Below are positions 1-5,187 of a stretch of DNA of 5,440 nt, piece by piece (positions within the stretch are counted from its first letter, which is position 1; every line of letters starts with the position of its first letter). Origin of the DNA: Actinomycetes bacterium (GTDB lineage: Bacteria; Actinomycetota; Acidimicrobiia; Acidimicrobiales; Palsa-688); NCBI GenBank assembly GCA_021819345.1, contig JAKARG010000235.1, positions 1 through 5,440 of the forward strand. Reading direction: 5' to 3'. Below the pieces are notes generated by a model. The model ran no database searches. It had not been told where the DNA came from and saw only the letters and a list, made by a program, of their open reading frames with translations. Made by a program: the position numbers and the translations under genes.

Positions 1-82
1 CGCCGGCCGCCTCGGCGAGGGCAGGGTTGTCCTCCAGGCGCAGGTCCCTGCGGACCCACCACACCACGCTCGGTCGGCTCAC
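1..82 (-). CDS. Deoxyribodipyrimidine photolyase / cryptochrome family, N-terminal fragment
   Basis: Only the first 27 codons are inside the window; the gene continues past the left edge. From a GTG at 82-80 the frame reads VSRPSVVWWVRRDLRLEDNP followed by ALAEAAG. The block VWWVRRDLRLEDNPAL (residues 7-22) is the hallmark first strand and helix of the N-terminal alpha/beta antenna-binding domain of photolyases and cryptochromes, usually seen as VWFRRDLRLxDNPAL. Family members bind FAD and repair UV-induced pyrimidine dimers with blue light; cryptochromes use the same fold for light sensing. The FAD domain is outside the window, so photolyase versus cryptochrome cannot be decided, though photolyase is more common in bacteria. 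No Shine-Dalgarno precedes the GTG, but a -35/-10 pair is placed for a transcript starting at or just before it. It lies 132 bp downstream of lepA on the same strand and appears to have its own promoter. Confidence 0.87.
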   Translation of the reverse strand, partial: MSRPSVVWWVRRDLRLEDNPALAEAAG

Positions 83-91
83 GGAGCGCCG

Positions 92-120
92 ACCCTAGGA
101 GCCGGCGGGAGATGTGACAA
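92..120 (-). promoter_or_regulatory. SigA-type promoter of the photolyase gene, probably leaderless
   Basis: On the minus strand a -35 hexamer TTGTCA (120-115, five of six matches to TTGACA) and a -10 hexamer TAGGGT (97-92, fitting the actinobacterial TAnnnT) are separated by exactly 17 bp. Nine bases separate the -10 box from the GTG at 82, so transcription would begin at or within a few bases of the start codon. That spacing is typical of leaderless actinobacterial mRNAs and agrees with the absence of a Shine-Dalgarno. The assignment rests on sequence match and spacing only. Confidence 0.6.
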
Positions 121-177
121 CCGGCCCCGGCCCCGAGCGGCCAACAGGGCCGACCTGCGGGCAGGAGCCCTCGCCCT

Positions 178-204
178 CCGGTCGCGCCGACGGGCCGCGA
201 TCGG
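178..204 (-). terminator. Stem-loop just after lepA, possible terminator
   Basis: A 9-bp stem (178-186 with 196-204) encloses a 9-base loop. The stem is perfect except at 181/201, which is a C-A mismatch in the minus-strand RNA. It begins 10 bases beyond the lepA stop codon, where a terminator would sit. No U-tract follows, as is common in very GC-rich actinobacteria, so a role in 3'-end formation is inferred from position. A smaller hairpin (154-157 with 162-165) lies further downstream. Confidence 0.35.
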
Positions 205-214
205 GCCCCGGCGC

Positions 215-2017
215 TCACTCCTCGAGGCGCAGCGCCTGGATGAACGCCTCCTGGGGGACCTCTACCCTCCCGATGCTCTTCATGCGCTTCTTGCCCTCCT
301 TCTGCTTCTCGAGCAGCTTGCGCTTGCGGGTGATGTCCCCGCCGTAGCACTTGGAGAGCACGTCCTTGCGCCTGGCCTTCACCGTCTCCCTGGCGATGAT
401 CCGCCCACCCACCGCTGCTTGGATCGGCACGTCGAAGAGCTGGCGGGGGATCAGCTCGCGCAGCTTCTCGGTCATCCTCCGGCCGTAGTCCTGGGCCTTG
501 GTCCGGTGCACCACGGCGCTGAAGGCGTCCACCGGCACCCCGTTCAGCAGCACGTCGATCTTCACGAGCTCGGCGGCCTCCCATCCCGCCGGCTCGTAGT
601 CGAGGCTCGCGTAGCCCTTGGTGCGGCTCTTCAGGGCGTCGAAGAAGTCCATCACCACCTCGGCGAGGGGGATGCGGTACACGAGCTCCAGGCGCTCGGG
701 GCCGAGGTACTCCATGCGGACCATCTCCCCCCGGCGGGACTGGCACAGCTCCATCAGGGTGCCGGTGTGCTCCACGGGGGTGAGGATCGTCGCCTGGAGG
801 TAGGGCTCGTCGATCGACTCGAGCCTCTGGGGAGCTGGCATCTCGCTCGGGTTGTGGACCTCCACCGTCTGGCCGTCGACCAGGTGGGCCCGGTACTCGA
901 CGCTCGGGGCGGTGGCGATGAGGCTGAGGTCGAACTCCCGCTCCAGGCGCTCACGCACGATCTCCATGTGCAGCAGGCCGAGGAACCCGCAGCGGAAGCC
1001 GAAACCGAGAGCCCCCGAGCTCTCGGGCTGGTAGGTCACCGACGCGTCGTTCAGCCGGAGCTTCTCCAGAGCCTCGCGCAGGTCGGCCAGCTCGTCGCCG
1101 TCCACCGGGTACAGACCGCAGAAGACCATCGGCTTGGGGTCCTCGTAGCCGGCGAGCGGCTCGGCCGCCGGGTGGGCGGCGTCGGTCACCGTCTCTCCGG
1201 AGCGGGCCTCGCCGACGTCCTTGATCCCGGCGATCAGGTAGCCCACCTCCCCCGGGCCGAGGCTGTCAACCGGCGTCGGAACCGGCAGTCGCACCCCGAT
1301 CTCCTCGACTTCGTGCGACCTCTGGGCCTGCATGAAGCGCAGCCGGGAACCCGCCGAGAGCCGTCCGGCGAAGACCCGCACCGCGCTCACCACGCCCCGG
1401 TACTGGTCGTAGTAGGAGTCGAAGATCAGGCCCTGGAGGGGGGCGTCGGGGTCGCCCCGGGGTGGGGGGATCCGCTCGCAGATGGCGTCGAGCAGCTCGG
1501 GGACGCCCTCGCCGGTCTTGGCCGAGATCCTTAGGATCTCGGCGGCCGGGACCCCGAGCACCTTCTCGATCTCGGCGGCGTAGCGCTCCGGGTCCGCCGC
1601 CGGCAGGTCGATCTTGTTGAGCGCCGCGACGATCTCGAGGTCGTGCTCCAGGGCCTGGTAGGCGTTGGCGAGGGTCTGGGCCTCGATCCCCTGGGCGGCG
1701 TCGACGAGCAGCACCACTCCCTCGCAGGCGGCCAGGCTGCGGCTCACCTCGTAGCCGAAGTCGACGTGGCCGGGGGTGTCGATCAGGTGGATCGTGTGGC
1801 CCTTCCAGGCCACCCTCGCGTTCTGCGCCTTGATCGTGATCCCCCGCTCGCGTTCGATGTCCATCGAGTCGAGGTACTGCTCGCGCATGTCCCTAGCGTC
1901 CACTGCACCGGTCAGCTCGAGGATGCGGTCCGAGAGGGTCGACTTGCCGTGGTCGACGTGGGCGACGATCGACAGGTTGCGGATGGAGCGGAGGGGGGGT
2001 TGGCTCACGACCCCCAC
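215..2017 (-). CDS. lepA: Elongation factor 4 (LepA), translational GTPase
   Basis: This is a complete 600-residue LepA, the usual family length. LepA is a ribosome-binding GTPase related to EF-G; it has been described as a back-translocase and as a factor in initiation and 30S assembly. The GTPase motifs are intact: G1 AHVDHGKST (19-27), switch I RERGITI (56-62), G3 DTPGHVDF (80-87), G4 NKID (134-137) and G5 SAK (165-167). EF-G-like domains follow, with FRCGFLGLLHMEIVRERL near 341-358, then the LepA-specific C-terminal domain: CYGGDITRKRKLLEKQKEGK (557-576) and VPQEAF near 587-592. The EF-G domain IV is absent, as expected. The start is uncertain: GTG at 2017 gives MGVVSQPPLRSIRN, GTG at 2008 gives MSQPPLRSIRN. 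The G-run at 2015-2011 is too close to the 2008 codon to be a convincing ribosome site. The gene is divergent from the neighbouring kinase-like gene, with only about 20-40 bp between starts. Confidence 0.97.
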   Translation of the reverse strand: MGVVSQPPLRSIRNLSIVAHVDHGKSTLSDRILELTGAVDARDMREQYLDSMDIERERGITIKAQNARVAWKGHTIHLIDTPGHVDFGYEVSRSLAACEGVVLLVDAAQGIEAQTLANAYQALEHDLEIVAALNKIDLPAADPERYAAEIEKVLGVPAAEILRISAKTGEGVPELLDAICERIPPPRGDPDAPLQGLIFDSYYDQYRGVVSAVRVFAGRLSAGSRLRFMQAQRSHEVEEIGVRLPVPTPVDSLGPGEVGYLIAGIKDVGEARSGETVTDAAHPAAEPLAGYEDPKPMVFCGLYPVDGDELADLREALEKLRLNDASVTYQPESSGALGFGFRCGFLGLLHMEIVRERLEREFDLSLIATAPSVEYRAHLVDGQTVEVHNPSEMPAPQRLESIDEPYLQATILTPVEHTGTLMELCQSRRGEMVRMEYLGPERLELVYRIPLAEVVMDFFDALKSRTKGYASLDYEPAGWEAAELVKIDVLLNGVPVDAFSAVVHRTKAQDYGRRMTEKLRELIPRQLFDVPIQAAVGGRIIARETVKARRKDVLSKCYGGDITRKRKLLEKQKEGKKRMKSIGRVEVPQEAFIQALRLEE

Positions 2018-2031
2018 AGTCTGGCGCAGGG

Positions 2032-2039
2032 ATTACATT
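2032..2039. promoter_or_regulatory. Overlapping divergent -10 elements between lepA and the kinase-like gene
   Basis: The short gap between two divergent genes holds the only AT-rich island nearby. On the plus strand TACATT (2034-2039) fits TAnnnT and ends seven bases before the GTG at 2047, the spacing of a leaderless start. On the minus strand the same bases read TGTAAT (2037-2032), matching TATAAT at five of six positions, which would place a start near 2025 and leave lepA a leader of only about 8-17 bases. No convincing -35 hexamer was found on either strand. The two elements overlap, so polymerase could probably occupy only one direction at a time. Confidence 0.4.
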
Positions 2040-2046
2040 GCGCGAC

Positions 2047-2709
2047 GTGAGCGAGGCACCCGGTCCGCTGGTGACCATCTCCGCGAGCTACGGAGCGGGG
2101 GGCAGCGTGATCGCGCCGCGCCTCGCCGACGCCCTCGGGCTGCCGCTAGTCGACCGGCTGCTGACCGCCGACGTGAGCGAGCAGGCCGGGCGCAGCCTGG
2201 AGGGCCCCCACTCCGAGGAGGGGCTGAGCGAGAGCGAGCGGGCCGCCTCACCGGGCAGCCGGCTCTTCACCTACCTCGCCCGGGCGGCGGGCGTCTACGG
2301 GCTGTCGGCCCCCCCGATCCTCGTCGAGCCGGAAGAGGAGCTGCGCGAGCAGGCCGAGGCCGGCCTGGCGGGGATCCGCGACGGTGCCGGGGCCGTGGTG
2401 CTCGGGCGGGCGGCGGCGGTGGTGCTCGCCGAGCGACCCCGGAGCTTCCATGTCCGCCTCGACGGGCCGGTGGCCGCCCGGGTCCGCCAGGCCGCCGCCA
2501 TCGAGGGGATCCCCGAGGAACGGGCGGCTGCGCGCCTGGAGCAGACCGATCGGTCCCGCGAGCTGTGGGTCCGGCGGCTCTACCGGGCCGACCCGCTCGA
2601 CCCCGGCTGGTACCACCTGTGGATCGACACCACCGCCTTCGGGATCGACGGGTCGGTCGAGCTGCTCCTCCACGCTCTCCGCCGGTGCCTGGCCATCCCG
2701 TCGAGCTGA
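2047..2709 (+). CDS. Cytidylate kinase-like protein (Cytidylate_kin2 type)
   Basis: The protein has 220 residues, close to the usual length for this family. The N-terminus reads VTISASYGAGGSVIAPRLAD (9-28), matching the family pattern TISRxYGSGGxxIAxxLA, followed by LGLPLVDRLL. The middle holds VVLGRAAAVVLAERPRSFHV (117-136), a typical core strand region, and the C-terminus has LEQTDRSRELWVRRLYRADP (164-183), resembling the arginine-rich lid of this family. Relatives are annotated as cytidylate kinases, but the P-loop-like segment YGAGGS lacks the lysine of a classical GxxGxGKS/T Walker A, so CMP kinase activity is not established. The start is GTG 2047 (leaderless, set by TACATT at 2034-2039) or TTG 2038, which has AGGGA five bases upstream and adds three residues. 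rpsT follows after 39 bp on the same strand, so the two may be co-transcribed. No membrane segment is visible. Confidence 0.8.
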   Translation: MSEAPGPLVTISASYGAGGSVIAPRLADALGLPLVDRLLTADVSEQAGRSLEGPHSEEGLSESERAASPGSRLFTYLARAAGVYGLSAPPILVEPEEELREQAEAGLAGIRDGAGAVVLGRAAAVVLAERPRSFHVRLDGPVAARVRQAAAIEGIPEERAAARLEQTDRSRELWVRRLYRADPLDPGWYHLWIDTTAFGIDGSVELLLHALRRCLAIPSS

Positions 2710-2740
2710 TAGCCTCTGGTGCTCCCGACCCCGACCCGGT

Positions 2741-2744
2741 AGGA
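2741..2744 (+). promoter_or_regulatory. Ribosome binding site of rpsT
   Basis: AGGA, within GGTAGGA (2738-2744), lies four bases before the GTG at 2749 and supports that start. The GTG gives the conserved MANIKSQIKR N-terminus of S20. A TAnnnT-like TAGCCT at 2710-2715 could serve as an internal -10 for rpsT, but no -35 accompanies it, so a promoter there is only a possibility. Confidence 0.55.
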
Positions 2745-2748
2745 CGAC

Positions 2749-3018
2749 GTGGCCAACATCAAGAGTCAGATCAAGCGCAACCGGACCAACGAGAAGGCCC
2801 GCTTGCGCAACAAGGCGGCCAAGTCCGAGATCAAGACCAGGATCAAGACCGCCGTGCGCTCCGCCGAGGCCGGCAGCGAGGCCTCGGTCGACGAGCTCAG
2901 GCTCGCGGTCAAGCGCCTCGACAAGGCAGCGGCCCGGGGGATCATCCACAAGAACCAGGCTTCGAACCGGAAAGCCCGGCTGATGCGTCGGGTCAACCGG
3001 CTGAGCGCAGCGGACTGA
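2749..3018 (+). CDS. rpsT: 30S ribosomal protein S20
   Basis: This complete 89-residue protein has the normal length of bacterial S20. It begins MANIKSQIKRNRTNEKARLR, is rich in Lys and Arg, and contains the family's IHKNQASNRKARLMRRVN block near residues 66-83. S20 is a three-helix bundle that binds 16S rRNA near the base of the body and helps early 30S assembly. The GTG start is fixed by homology and by AGGA four bases upstream. In E. coli, S20 represses its own translation and the weak UUG start matters; a GTG start here could allow similar control, but the sequence does not show it. It is 39 bp downstream of the kinase-like gene and convergent with helD across a 106-bp gap of phased hairpins. 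Confidence 0.97.
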   Translation: MANIKSQIKRNRTNEKARLRNKAAKSEIKTRIKTAVRSAEAGSEASVDELRLAVKRLDKAAARGIIHKNQASNRKARLMRRVNRLSAAD

Positions 3019-3046
3019 GCCCCCCCCCACCGGCAGCTCGCAGCCT

Positions 3047-3121
3047 GGCCGGCGCTCCGGCGGCGGCAGCCCGGGCCGGCGCTCCGGCAGATCCCAACCG
3101 GGCCGGCGTTCCGGCCGGAGC
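3047..3121. repeat. Three 27-bp-phased palindromic repeats between convergent rpsT and helD
   Basis: The 15-bp core GGCCGGCGCTCCGGC occurs at 3047-3061 and 3074-3088, and with one change (GGCCGGCGTTCCGGC) at 3101-3115. The starts are exactly 27 bp apart and the 12-bp spacers differ. Each core folds as GCCGG, a 4-base loop and CCGGC; the third copy has a 6-bp stem (3101-3106 with 3111-3116). The single difference among cores falls in the loop, so the stem is preserved. Lying between convergent genes, 9 bases beyond the helD stop and about 29 beyond the rpsT stop, the array probably forms a bidirectional terminator or RNA 3'-end barrier. There is no T-tract on either strand. Confidence 0.7.
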
Positions 3122-3124
3122 AGC

Positions 3125-5098
3125 TCAGGCGGCGATGGCCGCCGGCAGCGGCCCCGCCGAGACGATGCTCAGGTGCTGGGTCGGCCGGGTGAGGGCCACG
3201 TAGAGCAGCCTCAGCCCTGCCGCGCGCTCCGTCCGCTCGGCGACGATCGCAGCGGGCTCGACCACGATCACCGAGTCGAACTCGAGGCCCTTGGCGTCCA
3301 CCGCAGCGAGGACGGTCACCGCTTTGCCGAGCTCCCCCAGCCCGGCTCCGGGAAGGGCGGCACCGAGCACCCCGAGGAGAGCCGTCGGGCCGACGACCCC
3401 GACCGTCGGCCATTCCCGGGCGAGCCGCGCGGCCTCGGCGGCAACAGCCGCGCCGATCTCCCCGGTGACGGCGACCCGCCGGGGCGAGCTGCGCCCGGGA
3501 CGCACGGCGATGGTGGGCGTGACGTCGGGAGCGGCCTCGGGCAGGAGCCTCCCGGCCAGCTCGAGCACCTGCCCGGGAGAGCGGTAGCCGTGGCGCAGCT
3601 CGACCACGCGCAGCCCGCCGTGGGTCGGCAGCCACGCGCCGAGCTCCCGCCAGTCCCGGTGAGCCCACGGGCCGACCGCCTGGGCCAGGTCCCCGAGGAG
3701 GGTCATCGAGCCGTCCGGGCAGCGCCGGGCGAGCATCCGCAGTTGCATCGGGGAGAGGTCCTGGGCCTCGTCGGCGATGACGTGGCCGTAGGTGCGCGAC
3801 TGGCCGGCGATCAGGTCCTTGGCCTCGTCGACGACCGCCGCGTCGGCCGGTGTCCAGTCGCGGGCGCGCCGGCGCAGCAACAGCCGGCGCTCGGCGGGGT
3901 CGAGGATGCCCTCTGAGGCGGCGTCGAGCAGCGCGGGGCGGGTCAGCAGCTCGCCGACGAGGCTCGCCGGCGCGACGCTCGGCCAGCGTGCGTCGATCGC
4001 CGCCTTGAAGCCTGCGTCGGCCCGGACCGCCCGCTCGAAGGCTGCCCCATCGGGCGGGACGGACCCGGTGAGCTCGGCCCACCGCCCGGCGAGGCGGGCG
4101 AGCAGCTGGGTGCGCAGCACCTCCCGGCCGATCGCGTAGGGCAGGCCGCGCTCGGCGACCCGCTCGGCCGTGGCGTCCACCTCGGCGCCGGCGAGCACCA
4201 CGCGACGCACGCCGACGGAGACGGCGAGGTCCCCGCCTTGCTTGCCGCGGCGGGCTTCGAGGGCCCGGGCGAGCACCTGGGCGAGGCGAGCGTCTCCCTT
4301 CAGCCGCTCGGCGGCCGGGTCGTCGCCCCGGCCGGGCGCCCCGGAGACCTCCGGGACGAGGTCGACCAGCGTGGTCTGCACGACGGCCTGCTCGCCGAGG
4401 GACGGCAGGACCTGGGCGATGTAGCGCAAGAAGGTGCGGCCCGGCCCGACGACGAGGACGTTGGCCCGGGCCATGGCGTCGTCGCTGTAGAGCAAGAAGG
4501 CAGCTCGGTGGAGGCCGACGGCGGTCTTGCCCGATCCCGGACCACCCTGGACGGCGAGGACGCCCGGTGCCGGTGCCCGGATGACCTCGTCCTGCTCGGG
4601 CTGGATGGTCGCCACGATGTCGAGCATCTCGCCGGTGCGGGCCCTCTCCAGCTCGACGAGCAGCGCCTCCTCGCCCCTCGGCCGGCCTGCGGCGCCCGTA
4701 CCGTCGAACAGGTCGTCTCCGATCGACAGCAGCCGGGGGCCTTCGACCACGAACTGGCGCCGGCGCACCAGGCCGAGCGGCTCGCTGTGGCTGGCCCGGT
4801 AATAGGGGACCGCGACCGCTGCCCTCCACTCGACGACCACGGGGTCTCCGCCCTCGTCCTCGACGTGGCGGCGCCCGACGTACCAGGTCTCCCCGTGACG
4901 GCTGTCGATCCGCCCGAAGCAGAGCGCCCGGGGCTGGTCGGCGAGGGCTCTGACCCGTCGGGCGAGCGCCCACTCGAGGTCCGGGTCCGCCCCCTTCATG
5001 GAGCCGAGCAGCTCCTGCGCTCTCCGCCGCATGCGCTCGAGCTCCTGGTAGGCGCGCTCGATATAGGCCGCCTCGGCCTCCAGGTCCTCGTTCGCCAT
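3125..5098 (-). CDS. helD: HelD-type UvrD-like helicase, RNA polymerase-recycling factor
   Basis: The protein has 657 residues. An N-terminal charged helical segment (about 1-50) looks like the HelD coiled coil that enters the RNA polymerase secondary channel. Superfamily 1 motifs follow in order: Q-motif IQPEQDEVIRAP (165-176), Walker A GGPGSGKT (185-192), motif II DEAQD (443-447), motif III GDLAQAVGPWAHRDW (469-483), motif IV HGYRS (503-507), motif V DAKGLEFD (601-608) and motif VI LLYVALTR (631-638). The long stretch between Walker A and DEAQD, with WTPADAAVVDEAKDLI (415-430), matches the HelD clamp-arm region. Known HelD proteins bind stalled or post-termination RNA polymerase and use ATP to free it from DNA and RNA; some actinobacterial members (HelR) also protect against rifampicin. 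This one is shorter than the roughly 740-residue mycobacterial protein. ATG at 5098 is the start, without a clear Shine-Dalgarno. It is 89 bp downstream of holA on the same strand. Being a UvrD-like SF1 protein is very secure; the HelD assignment is strong. Confidence 0.9.
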   Translation of the reverse strand: MANEDLEAEAAYIERAYQELERMRRRAQELLGSMKGADPDLEWALARRVRALADQPRALCFGRIDSRHGETWYVGRRHVEDEGGDPVVVEWRAAVAVPYYRASHSEPLGLVRRRQFVVEGPRLLSIGDDLFDGTGAAGRPRGEEALLVELERARTGEMLDIVATIQPEQDEVIRAPAPGVLAVQGGPGSGKTAVGLHRAAFLLYSDDAMARANVLVVGPGRTFLRYIAQVLPSLGEQAVVQTTLVDLVPEVSGAPGRGDDPAAERLKGDARLAQVLARALEARRGKQGGDLAVSVGVRRVVLAGAEVDATAERVAERGLPYAIGREVLRTQLLARLAGRWAELTGSVPPDGAAFERAVRADAGFKAAIDARWPSVAPASLVGELLTRPALLDAASEGILDPAERRLLLRRRARDWTPADAAVVDEAKDLIAGQSRTYGHVIADEAQDLSPMQLRMLARRCPDGSMTLLGDLAQAVGPWAHRDWRELGAWLPTHGGLRVVELRHGYRSPGQVLELAGRLLPEAAPDVTPTIAVRPGRSSPRRVAVTGEIGAAVAAEAARLAREWPTVGVVGPTALLGVLGAALPGAGLGELGKAVTVLAAVDAKGLEFDSVIVVEPAAIVAERTERAAGLRLLYVALTRPTQHLSIVSAGPLPAAIAA

Positions 5099-5138
5099 AG
5101 GGGACCGGCAGCCTGGCAGCCCGGCGGCGCCGGCGCAA

Positions 5139-5163
5139 CCGGCCGGGACGGCGCTACGGCCGG
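5139..5163 (-). terminator. Stem-loop in the holA-helD gap, possible terminator
   Basis: CCGGCCG (5139-5145) and CGGCCGG (5157-5163) form a perfect 7-bp stem around an 11-base loop, starting 24 bases beyond the holA stop codon. No U-tract follows on the minus strand. It could end or attenuate holA transcripts before helD. No convincing promoter was found between this hairpin and the helD start, so helD may depend on read-through from holA. Confidence 0.35.
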
Positions 5164-5187
5164 GCCGGTACCTCTGGAGCAGCCCCC

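Noticed and set aside
114..347. 77-codon plus-strand frame starting in the photolyase-lepA gap
   Set aside because: Most of it is antisense to the conserved lepA C-terminus, and its start overlaps the -35 of the photolyase promoter on the other strand; no ribosome site or family pattern.
419..1534. 371-codon open frame on the plus strand opposite lepA
   Set aside because: It lies entirely antisense to a clearly conserved lepA. Its translation is low-complexity, rich in His, Leu, Gly and Val, with no domain pattern. Long antisense frames are expected in very GC-rich genes.
3047..3121. CRISPR array
   Set aside because: The repeats are only 15 bp with 12-bp spacers and three copies, far below CRISPR dimensions, and no cas gene is present.
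3019..3124. Insertion-sequence ends or attachment site next to helD
   Set aside because: No transposase, integrase, tRNA or target-site duplication was seen; the repeats are better explained as terminator-like hairpins.
1776..3203. 475-codon plus-strand frame across lepA, the kinase-like gene, rpsT and the repeat array
   Set aside because: It overlaps three secure genes in other frames and is Arg/Pro/Gly/Ala-rich. In this frame the 27-bp repeat becomes a 9-residue repeat (AGAPAAAAR, AGAPADPNR, AGVPAGAAQ), but nothing supports its translation.
2766..5138. 790-codon minus-strand frame, longer than helD itself
   Set aside because: It is read out of frame through helD and antisense to rpsT, and is almost wholly Arg, Gly, Pro and Ala. 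The helD frame carries all SF1 motifs, so this is a composition artefact.
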